From: Glandiceps talaboti
Lineage: Eukaryota; Hemichordata; Enteropneusta; Spengelidae
Length of the DNA: 64,000 bases
Assembly (NCBI RefSeq): GCF_964340395.1
Contig: NC_135551.1
Coordinates: 21,993,503 to 22,057,502, forward strand
Direction of reading: 5' to 3'
Shown here: positions 35,929 through 48,300 of the stretch, in pieces
How positions within the stretch are numbered: the first letter of the stretch is position 1
How the letters are laid out: each line of letters opens with the position of its first letter
Program-made: the position numbers and the translations under genes
The notes under the pieces: model-generated
The model's database searches: none
What the model saw: only the letters and a program-made list of their open reading frames with translations
Told to the model about the DNA's origin: nothing

Positions 35929-38900
35929 AATTTTCAGTAAATATTTTGTTTAGTTCAGATAAAAAAAGCATACTCCAGTTACCGATAGTGCAGTTTGAAA
36001 GTATGAGGTGAGATATTTCAAGGCAAAAAAAATTGATAATGTACATGGTCTGTACTGGGGCCTTGAATTATATAATTATCCAAATCATAGCTAGAGCAGA
36101 GTGCCCTCTAATGATAGCCAAATTTTGTTATTATGAGTCAAAATGATAAAAACTGGCATTTCTTGTGAGTCACCACATAGTAAGAGATACGAGAACACCA
36201 AATTTTGGTGTGTCACTATAGAAATTGTGTGCGTCAGTGGGTGCGTCAAATTGGCTTAGAGGGCACACTGAGCTAGAGGTAGTATTAGAGACTACGACGC
36301 ATCTCTGGATTTCAAATAAAAGTATACACCTACGCTGCATATTAGTCAGAGATGCCCAGCAAAATATGCTGACATATAAATTGAAGATAAAATTACTGAT
36401 GACTGACAGATTTAAAATTGGTTTGACTTTAGGGCTCAGAGATTGTATTACCAACATTATAGCATCGTTTAGGCTGTGTCCCTCATTTGTTTGTTTGTAT
36501 GTCTTATGTTTCATCACTCTTAACCTTTGTGACTGAAACATAGATTCTGCTTCAATACAAAATGTTTTTATTCAATACAGGTGATAGAAAAGTTAAAATT
36601 CTCTGTAATATCTTAAAATTGACTTTAATGGGTTCAAAATTCAAGAACGAAAAGTAAATTTTTTGAAATGTGAAATGTATATGTTACATGATCTGTCCGA
36701 TATGACAAGGTAAACATTTTTAGGATTAAATATATGTTTAATAAAAACCTCAGAAATTTGATAAGATGTAAAATGACAGACATAAAATCTGGGAATGAAA
36801 AGTGCTTTTTCAAGACACTAAATATCTGCCGTGTACACTAAAGTGATCAGGTCTGATGTAAGCATTCTGAGGATGACAAGTATGTTTAACTTCTGTAAAT
36901 GTAACAAATCTCTGTAAATATGAAAAGATGTAAACTGATAGGTTTAAAAACTGAATATAAAAAGTATGTTTTATATTAAAAATGTCAAAAGTGTATGTCA
37001 TATGATCTGAACTAATATGATATGGTAAACATTTTGGTTTGAAAATGTAAAAGAATCGCTGTAATATGATGAGTTAAGTAGGTTGATGACAAAAATGTGT
37101 GATATAAAAACAGTTAGACAAATGTCTCAAGTTTGCAATGTGATGTGAAATCTAGTAAAACTGGCATAGTTTTCAATACATTGTGCCATAATTTTGGTGG
37201 GAAGCCTTGGTAAATTAACAACTCAGGGAGATTTTCCCTTTTTATACCACCCCCAAACAAAAACACAGACATCACCCCATTATGTCACTGATGTTCCCAT
37301 ACCTTTATTGGTGACAGTGTGTCCTCTAAGCTAATTTGACCTGCCACTGACGCACACAATTTCTAGTGACGCCCCAAAATTTGGTGTTCCCCTATCTCTT
37401 ACTATATGTGGTGACTCACAAGAAATGCCAGTTCTTCTCATTTTGATTCACAACAACAAAATTTAGCTATCATTTAGAGGGCACACTGTTTGGCAATAAC
37501 ACATATTTGGTTGACTTAGGTTGGCATGACTCAGCTACATTTGTATTTGAAAAGACATAAGTTTTACACAATAATGTTTTATCGGGTGTGACCCAGGTAA
37601 GACTTTGTAATCACATACTATTAGAACCTTTACACAATTGACACGCTGTCGTCAGTCCGCATAGAAATGAAACATTTCATTAACGTCGATAATATAATTT
37701 AATTGACAGCAATAATATAGGAAATAATAATATGGTGTATCCTTTCAGATATTACATTCTCCTCCTTAATGAGATTACCGTGGTGATCAAAATAAACCAT
37801 AACCTTTCACTCTTCTAGACATATTTCGTCCTGTTAACAGGTTGCCATAGCAACAAGGACTCTTTAATGTCTGAGCACGTAAACTCTGAATGGTGTTTTG
37901 GCACTGTGAGTTGCCATCATAATGAGTAAACCTTTGTACCATTTGTACTGCCTTGATGACAATGGTGTTACACAATCTGGAATTCTCATATAGTAATAAT
38001 AATAACAATGCATGTAATTGTCCATTTTAGAGTTTGAACTGCAAAGTGCAATCAATTGTTAAGTGAGCTGTATCTCCAACCAAAGATTCTTAAAACTGGA
38101 AAGTGCAATCACCTTTTAAGTGAGCCGTATCGCCAATCAAGGATTTTGAAATGAATGATCAATTCTAACTTCTAATACAGAATTGTAAATCCTACAAATG
38201 TTGGGGAAGTCACACCAAAATTTCCCAAATCTGGTAAAATGTGTAAATTTATATCAAAAATTAAGAATTAAGCTGCAGAAAAAAATTACACAAAGAGAGA
38301 TTAATAATGTGATTTCTGCAGTACAGGAGTACAAAACCAGATTAAATCTTTGACTAATTCCACACTATTGTGGGCTTTTTCAAAAAGTCTAGCTTAAAGA
38401 CTAATTTGACATCCCTATTTTCTACACTTCAATGATAGAGTCCTACTCCTACTAATTTTGACATCAACACCCCCATGTCTCTGATACCATGGTATATTCC
38501 AACCATAATGACTATTGTAGGTGTTCACCCCCCCCTCCACTGTAATGGTAGAGTCCAATATCATGACACCTGTGTGAATAGTGACATCCCAATCTTTCCT
38601 TGCATAATGGTACAGTCCCACAATTTCAGATATTAAATCAGAAATAAATACTGTGCACCCTGAATAGTATTACACGTAAATGTTCTAATCATGCTACCAA
38701 TAAAAATACGAAGAAAAAAATCAGATCTGCTGTTGTAGTGTTTTAGCTAAGGTTTGGGCACCCCAGGAAGTAAGAAACCAAGTAAAATTTGCATAAATTT
38801 GCATATGGTGTATCATGATTTTGGTGGAAACATTGGGAAAATACCCAAGCTACTTTTAAAATGTTTGTATTGTCATAAACCACACACAGGTGTCGTTCTG

Positions 38901-41900
38901 ACACCATCCAAAACGTTCCCGACATATGTCGTTATATTGTGTCAGCAGAAATATGTTCTGTGGCTTATCTCAGAATGCCTGCTTGCCACCCTTGGCAAAA
39001 TCACAGTGCTCAAATACATTGTGTTTACACAAGTTGTGAAAGTCTGCGTTTTATCAGTTGAATAGAGAACAAAAAGACGTACCATTTTTTTGTGCATTTC
39101 TGTTAAAAATACATTGCTGCTGGGTACATATTTCACACAGAGTGTGGTAGATTTCATTTACAGTGAGTGACACCGATTCAGAAATCAATTGACATAAAAG
39201 CTGAGTGGTATTAGTAAAAGAATTTGCCTAGGGACACAACACAGTGTAATGAAATATTAATCAATATTAATTTCTCAAAATGCCCTTTTTTAAGTTTTAA
39301 GTATTGTCCTGGTAGCAATTTCAGTGTTCTACCCTGAAGCTGGCTATGTATGACAGGGTAAGTGTCTCAAGCTATTCTGTATTGAAAAAAGTTCCTTTTC
39401 AAGTTACAATATGATTGGACTTCTATGGTATAAGGTTGTTTCATCGGAAAGGTCGTCGGTTATCGGTTGCCGAGTGGTGAAACCACTTACTTCTCTTACA
39501 ACTGCAGTCGGGGTTTAAACCTAAAGTTTGATTAGATTTGCCATTCTGTAAGTATATAAGGAGAGTGTCCTACCAAAAACAACGCAGACATTCCCCAAGG
39601 CATTTTGGTTCCCCCTGTATTAACACTGAAACCATGGGGTCCATGATAAGTCTCCTGTATGGTTAGAGCCTCTATTCAATGAATTTGCCTTAGTGCTGCA
39701 TGTACAAATATGTACTAGCCCACTACATATAACTCCTCATATCTGCTGGAAGAATTTCAGTGTTTGATGCCCATTGTAGGGTAGGGGCATGTTGTCCCCA
39801 CACTAGAACTTTGCTTCAATGCTGTAATCTAATTTTGAACATACCATCAACAAACAGTGGGAATTCTTCTCATCTGTTGGTAATGACTTCAGTTTAATTG
39901 TAGTGTAGGAGCAATATGATTGCCTCACTGCTACAAGTTTATCCAAATATTAATGAAAGTTCAGTCACCAATAAACATGTGGTTAATTTAAATTACTAAT
40001 TTACTTGTCGTATCTCGTCATGGATCTGTGATTTTAGTGTTGAGCCTGAAGCCATTGTGGGTTAGGGGCCTCCATGCTATAACTTTACCCCCACTCTATA
40101 ATAATATTATGATAAATAGATAATTGACATGACAGTGTTCCCCAATTTGTGCACAACTCAATATAATTCCTATCTGAACTTTAAATTATCATGACTTAAT
40201 TTCCGCTCGCAATTTACATATCTTTTGACAATCTTGATTGGCATAGGGTGGCTCATCCGCATTACTGCCTTTGCTTTCAAGACATTTGTCGGAAAGGAAA
40301 CAATAAGAGATGAAAGATACAATAATTTCGCAGTGCAGCTGCTCGAATCTTGAATATTTTAAAGATTTTTCTTCGTTTATAATCACAGTCATAAATATGT
40401 GATATAAATGGAAGCCAAATGAACATACTCCGAATGGCAGTTCCTTCCTCACTGTACTGTCACCTCAAAGTCTAATAAATCATTGAGTGCTCTTTTTTTT
40501 TTTCGAGTTTTTTCTGTCATTTTTATCCATCGTGGCTAAACATAGCATAGTAGAATTAGGATGTAGCTGCAACGTAAAGCCATGTATCTTGTTGGTATAT
40601 TCCAATGGCTACGTTTAAAGATTTGAGCCGAAAATCGTCAAAAATTGGAATCTCCAACCTGGCCAGAGTAGTACATCTAGCTATGAACATACAGGTATTT
40701 CTTATTGTGTGTGTGTGTGATGAGATCTTTTGTCTGTGGTTTGTATGGATTGACTAGAGCAATGTCCAGCCTCTGACTCTCTCAGTCGTATGTCTTCCGG
40801 TTTCAGATTATCTCATTTTATCATTTTCTTTTCAGGCTGTTATCTGACCCGATATTTTTATGGGAATCTTTTGCAAATTTATGAAATAATTGACTTTAGT
40901 AAGACATTTCAGATCAAGATGTATTTCTGGTATATATTGTAAACTTCGATATTTTCACCACTAGAAAATTTTGTGATTTTACAGTCTTCAGCTAGTTCTC
41001 AAAGACTAATTTTTATTATTGATTGTCTGACTGGTATATTGTGTTCATATACAAGGCTTTTTAGTCATTAGTATTTTTATGTTTTTGGTTTCCAGTGAAA
41101 TAAGCAACAATAAGTCTTTAGTGAAAATTTCCAGGTTTTACAGTATTTTGCAAATCAAGTTGATTTCACTAACTTTGCATCATAGAAGTTCAACATACAC
41201 TTTGTAGATGTAGAGGCATTTGGAAAGTGGGTCTGTTCAGTGCACAACATGTACATGTATTTTTTTGGAAAACTTTGTTCTCCAGAAACTTGTTTTATAT
41301 TTGCATAATTTAGACGCGTGAAAATTTTGTATTTTGATCTCATATACATGTTCAATATACCTATACAGTGTTACGTTAAAGCCCCATGTTTCAATCCCAG
41401 GTTCTCCTCACATTTAGTGTTATCTCATCAGTCAAGCCATGTGATGATGATGATTACATAGATTTATTCTTTTGTTCTGGAACAACTTTTTTATAGCTCT
41501 GCCAGAAAACTGGTTTTCATACTTCAGTTTCAATCCTAATCAGAACGTGGCCGCTGTTAATCACGTTGTGTATCCATGTTTATTAACAGACAGATTTGAC
41601 ATATGTTAATGCCAAGAAAATGATGATTATCAGAGTAACTGTGGATTTGATGGCCATTCTTTCCATCTTTCTCCCCCCATGTTCTAACTTTGATAAAGCG
41701 ATCCAAATTTCATACATTGACACATGATTCAATTGAGTTTACATCTATACAGTACTTGTGTGGGTAATGTCACTTCATTCACTCTCAGGCCTCAAAGCCA
41801 TGCAAATATTTATTCATTTCATATCACATTTAGTACACTTTTTATTCCATTAGCAAGACTGTAACTTTTTATTCACAAACAAGCCTTTTATCAGAAAAGA

Positions 41901-44900
41901 TTTTATGTGAAAAAAAAATACAAGAAATTATATTTTCCAAATGGGTGTAAACAGTAATTAATTTTGTGAGTTATGAATAAATGAATAGTTATGATTTATT
42001 GAGTGAATTATTAATTTCACTTATTCTTTGCTTAAACATTAAGTGTCCCAGTTTTGATGGATGTATAGCTTTGGTTATTAGTTATTTCAAAGTAAAAAAT
42101 TGTGTGCATATTTCCCATATATTGGTCAGCACACGGTTTAAACATAATATTACTATTGTGCACAATTCATTCAATTTAGTGTAATTACACTTAGCTATAT
42201 CTATTTCTTTGTCAGTACACCATATATTACTGAAACTGTTTTCTTTTCAGGAAATTGACTATGTTAGATTCAAAGCTGTATGCCAGGACCGCTTTGAATG
42301 AACATACCGATGCTGATAATGGTATCAAAATCACAGCTGCAGCAGTCACATTTCATATTTCCTCGTAGAACACATTACCAATCACATTTCCAAGCAGAGA
42401 AATTTACATTGATACATGTAGAACTGTTGCAAAATGTTTTTATCAGTAATTTTTCTATTTTAAAATTATTTGCCACGTTTCGTTTCAGAACTCGTCACCA
42501 ATCATGTTTCAAAGCAGTGAAATGTACATGATAGCACTTCCATTATTTAATTTCTTTTAACAGATTTTTTTTTGAATTTTTAAAATGTTGTTTTGTTTGT
42601 TTTTTGCAAATGCTGTTCAGTTAATAGGACTTGCCAGGAAAATAGGAAAACAGATAGTGGCAGCGAAGAGAACTGGAGGAGGAGTTAGATTTTGGCAACA
42701 ACTTGTAGGTTTGACAACGATATCGCTTAATTTAATTTATCTGATTATAATAAACATGTACTGGTGCCTGTGTATTTTCCTTTTATAAGAGACACATGCT
42801 TCTCCAGATTTGTAGTAAAAAGTATGGAGGTCTTAATCGATCATTGTAATATTTCCCATGTTATTACTACATAACCCGGATTGCTAAAGGTTATTGTTAA
42901 TGTTGTTGCCATAGTAATGAAACAGCTGAAGTAGACCCCCTAAGTGTGTATTAAAATCGATATGAAAGATGTTCCTGTTTTGACTCCTTAGTTATTTCAT
43001 ATCCTGTTTGTTAAAACTTACAACATCCGAATCTCATTAAAATTGCATGTCACAAAATCATCAAATTGTTAGGAGAGAGAAATCACATACAGATACATGT
43101 ATTTCGCGATTGTGAGCGTCTAGCCGGGAATCACCTCACTGCTAGTCCATGACGGTACCAACACCATGAGTTTCGTAAGAGATTTTTTTTCTGTATTTGC
43201 ATGATATAGTCCATCTTTTACTCCATTTTTCTCTCGAATGGTGTAAATTTATTTATAAACCCATAAATATACGTTACATGTTTAAATTTATTTGTAAATC
43301 CATAAATGTATGTTACATGTATAATTGTCCTATAGTCAATCATGGATAGGGTTTGATCATGCATACAACAAAATTTCGATAATTTTGATGTTTTTATCCT
43401 AAAATTTCACAAATTTTTTCACAGTTTTTCAAATTCTTCACCCAAAGTAACCATTATGACAGACATGTTTATATTATTATCAATAATTAAAATTCTAAAT
43501 AGATACTTGTAATGGATCAGCTATGTTTATATGCTTGTCAACATTAAAATTTCTAGAACTAATGGAAGCCTTTTTAGAAACACATTTAGTAATATGAACA
43601 GTTCAAATTATTTTAACGCTATTCACATATATAACTTTTGATCTGGCGTAGGTGACAATATCTTTCAGAAGAATTTTTAAGAAATTTTTGAAGGAGGTTG
43701 CTAATGGCCATGACAAATCAAAAATGCTAGGGTACTTCATAAAGTTGTGCAAAATTACAAAATTGCAAAAAAAACGTGACTATATTTGAGAATACATTGC
43801 CTATATATAAAAAATATCACTCTTTTTCTAATAACCGTTCAAAAACATTTACAATAATTTTGTTTTGCACTTGGCATAGATTCTAGTATGTCAAATACAA
43901 AAGTAAAATACAATCATATTGCATATTTGACACATCGTCGGAAACCATATGCGTCTTCACAGCACAGTCCAGAACAAATTTGTGTTCTTTATTTCGCGGC
44001 ATTTGCAGAAATATATGTTCTGGCTTGCGAGAGAATGATTCGACCATATTTTTGCATAGTTTTCCAATCAAACTCAACAACAAATATGTCATTTTGGTAA
44101 AATACAAATATATGTACAGAAATCTCAGTAGAAGTTATTCAAAATATAGATTTTATCTCCTTAACATCTTGAATAGATTTACAATATGTGTACATAGTGG
44201 TATACAAACCTTTTTATGTACTATGATGTAAAAACAGTGAATTGAAAAGTGTTTTTCTTCACAGGTGGTCTCTTTATACCTCTTGGTGTTCTTTCAGTAA
44301 TGTATATGGTGTACTTTTCTTGGGTTTATCAGAGGTTATTTGCTGTCTCAGCAATTTACTGATCCGGCATGATTTTGTAAAAAAAAAGTTTACGTTCTCC
44401 TCGAATACTAATTAACCTGATATTTTTTCCTTTCTTAGAAAGCTTACGATGGTACTACTACTGATGATATGACCACTAACAAATTTATTTTTTTCTCTCC
44501 CCAAATTCAATTTCTACATTTGCATGCTATTTTGTGTCCTTTTGGTTGGAGTCAACTACTGTATTGGTGAACTTGAAGTGTTATTTTGAAATATACTGAA
44601 GTAGAGCTAAAAATCATAATATGATTGGTCCACTGTAGTCGTTTGTGTGTTGTTCTTAACTCTTAGTGTCCAATCACCTTTCATTATCACCAAGTGAAAA
44701 TTTTCATATTAATCTGTAGTCTTGTCTCCGTTTTTTTGTCACTGCCTGTCTGTCTGTCTGTCTGGCTGTCTGTCTACTGGCTGTCTGTCTGTCTGTCTAT
44801 CAATCTGTCTGTCTGTCTGTCTCTGTCTGTCTATCTGTCTGTGTTTGTGTCTTGCTCTTCTGACACAAAATAATTTTGCGTTGTGTGTGGTTTTAATCCT

Positions 44901-45234
44901 ATATTTTTTATAGAATTTTGATGAAACAATGCATATGAGGTATACGTACGGGGGGAAATAGAAAGTATTGTGTACTTTTAAAGTCTTCTAAAATGGTACA
45001 AGTTCATAATGACAAATGATGTACACTCTTAAACAATGCAAATTGTATGCTGTAGTCTGTTCAAAATCATATCATCATCACCATTATCATCATCATCTTT
45101 GTAATCACCACCACCACCACCATCATTTGATCATCATCATCATCATTGTCATCATCGTCGTCATCGTCATCGCCATCATTGTTGTCATCGTCATTGTCAT
45201 CACCACCACCTCCACCATCACCATCATTCTATCG

Positions 45235-45278
<44 letters not shown>

Positions 45279-45312
45279 TCCATCTCCATCATCATCATTG
45301 TCATCATCATCA

Positions 45313-45372
<60 letters not shown>

Positions 45373-48300
45373 TCTTCATCATCATTATCATCATCTTCAT
45401 CATCTCTGTACTTCATTTGTACTCATGAAACTACTTAGAAGTTAAAATTAAGTACACAAACACAGTCGGTAAACACTAAACAGTGAATATCAAGTTTAGA
45501 ATTTCTGTGAGTGTGTGTGTCATCTATTAGAATTACATGTTGTAATTATTGTATTGATTTACAGTCGGTTGCCAAGAAGAATGTGGTACTATCAGGGGAA
45601 GCCATGAAGGAAATGGCAAAGCAGGCCAAGGCCAACAGAGATGAAAGGAGAACACAGGTGCGTAATCATTATTTTGACGTGCACCTGTCCTTACCCATCA
45701 CACAATCATATTGGTATAGTCCTATTGTTTGTTTAGATTGTTTTATTAAAAGAAAGGGATGGACAGCATGACATTATGAGGGTGAAGCTTTTGACAAGTA
45801 TTGGAACTAAACCGTCTCAGATGGTGTTTACTGACCATTTTGAGATGAAAGGAAATAGTTGGAAATACAATTTTCACTTGATCAAGATTTGCTTTGTTTG
45901 GAAATTACAAAGGGGATCTATTCTGCTCATATAATAGTTGGTTTTAGACAAACCAGATCAATACTACACTATACCAAAGATTCGGTAAGGACAAGATTTC
46001 AATTTGAAGATCTCAAAGTGACTCAAAATTTAGGTGTGAGCAATGTCAAGTACAAAAATATACCAATATTCCTGTTAGTTTGCTGAGATTACGATACTCC
46101 TCTTAGTTTGCTTAGATAGATTCAGTGGAAAGAAGTTGGTGAAATTTAATGGCCAGGGATTCAATCCCAGGTTCTCGCATTGATGTTATCTTATCAGTTA
46201 CGCCATATGGAGTACATAGGATCATTCCTTTGTTCTAGACCAACTTTTTCTATGACTCTACCAGATAATTGTTTTTCACTGTGACTTTATAAGCTAGATC
46301 TAGTACTACGGGTGATAAGATAAGCATCAGGCAAAACAGAAATAAATATTCCCGCACAGAAGTGTACTGTTATTTATTAGTCTTTCCATTTTACATACAG
46401 AAGAAAACTCAGAATTATGAAATATTTATAGGACATTGTTCATAGATTTTTGTTAAATCGCTACAGAGTGAGTGAGTGACCCCTTGTTAGGAAAAAACTC
46501 TAGATGTACTTCACTCAGTAACTGCAATGGTGTATAGCACACTACTCAGCGACAGGTGTTTTTGAATTACTGATGTGTAAAGGTTACCATGGTAATGGGT
46601 GTAAACATTGCATCGCTTGACTACTTGGTAATCAATTACCTTCCATTAATTTGTTAAAAAAGACTGGATGTAGACCCGCAAGGCGCTTACACAATCAAAT
46701 GTTAATAACAAAGTTTAAATTGTTTTAGTGGTCCCTAATGTACCGGAATCTTTTGTTCCGTAGAGGAAAGGGTTGGGATAAAAGAGGGGGTGATGTATTC
46801 CAAAAAGAGTGTTGTCTTCTCTTCAAAATATTCATCACACTTTTGGGAGATGTTGTACTATCTCTGTTCTCTCCAGAGTATTTGGATATGGACTCTATGT
46901 CCTATTATTTCTTCAAAAGATGTTATTCATATGCAAATTAACCAGTCAGAGAACAATATATTTTGACGTTTGCCAAAACTGTCTTTCTTGGCTGCTGGAC
47001 AAGAATCCATTGTCAAGAAAAAAATGTGAAGGTTTTAAAAAATTTGAAATTTTTTCATGAATAGCTGAACAGTGAGTTCTCTGAGAATGATACATCTAGA
47101 GTTCTACTGTAAAAAAAGTGGAAAATGCTGAAGAATTTTAACTGAGAACTCGCGAAAACTCAAATATCATGTTTTTTTAAAATGATACATATTTAGTTTT
47201 GCTGAAAAAAAAAAGTAAATAAATTGTGGACTTTGGCGAAAGAATTTAAACTGAAAGCTGAAAAATCTCACACTTGGCTCTGAATCAACATTTGCTAAAT
47301 TGGTTGGTCACTTATTCTTCAAAGTATTTCAATAATGTCATCTCCTGAAATACAGACATAACTTCGTTTGCTTCTTTTTTTTTTTTTCGTTTGAGTTTGT
47401 ACTTTTATGTTCAGTCAGATGCTAAAAATTGTGTGAGAGAAAACCCACTTAGTGCATTGCCAAACTTGGCAGCATTTCAAACGATTTTTGTATTTAGTTG
47501 CTATTGACTGATAAAATACAGAATCAAAACAATTTTTTTAGTCAGTTCATAAAAGTCATGACGAACACAAATGTAATTTTCTTAAGTTTTTGAAAGTTTT
47601 TACGTAAATTATCTTTTTTTTTAGTTCAGTAATATTTTTCACTGATAAGTGCATTGTTTGAGATGTGAAAGAATCATTATGGCAAATACTATTTGTGACT
47701 AAAATGTGAGGTATAATTTGCCAAACTAAAATCCACTTCTGTGTTTTTCCTAAAAAAAATCAATCATATTCCATTGATTTTAAATATATATGATTTCCAA
47801 ACAATAGTTCTATATTGATAGTGAACCCTCATTGAAATATTGTTAACTGTTAAAAAATTCATAAGAAATTATTTAAATTTGACAAATCCTGCTTTGCAGT
47901 AGCCATTTTGGGAAGATTCATTCAATAGCGCCCTCTATGTGTGTTTCCATGGTTACCTCTCAGCACTTTTCAGCAGTCATGAAGTGCATATTGATTACTT
48001 CTCATTTGTACTAATGTTAGTAAATGTGTTGTAAACATTCATTTAAAAGACGCACACAAAAGAATCAACAGGGCGTCATAATCGACATCCTCTTGCATGC
48101 CACAATTTGATTAAATTGGCGAAAACGACTTAAGTATTTTGTGTGGCAGCGAGGCAGGTGAAAATGTTGAGAACTATTTTGAATGTAGATATGTTGAAAT
48201 TTATTAAGTTCATTACTGGCAACTAGGTCTGTAGGGCTGTCAACATGACACGGCGCTCGCGAACCGACTTTCCAAAAGCCGGTGGCTACGTGCTGCTCTT

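Larger units (their letters stand above)
26633..42620 (+). other. 16-kb intronic region of the dynein N-terminus
   Basis: Contains only the three small candidate exons listed separately. Repeats include a 21-bp minisatellite (26652-26906), a GT-rich run (27839-27918), poly-G (31528-31544), degenerate tandem units of about 105 bp (34560-34990 and 36590-37140), poly-T (35892-35926), a hAT-like MITE pair (36097 and 37315), a B-box repeat family (31861 and 41381), a tRNA-like SINE head (39467) and a roughly 60-bp duplication (38037-38150). Other small exons could be hidden here. Confidence 0.5.
42705..45564 (+). other. Dynein intron with trinucleotide arrays
   Basis: AT-rich, without recognisable exons. 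Ends with a (CTGT)n tract (44742-44850) and the (ATC)n/(GTC)n array (45077-45405), which sits about 160 bp before the next acceptor. Confidence 0.5.

Noticed and set aside
42251-42301. Good acceptor (cttttcag) followed by 16 codons then TGA, as a possible dynein exon
   Set aside because: Phase-0 reading stops; a 27-nt version with donor gct|gtatgc is possible but too weak to call.
45123-45445. Long poly-Ser, poly-His/Arg and poly-Asp ORFs on both strands
   Set aside because: Products of the ATC/GTC trinucleotide array inside an intron.
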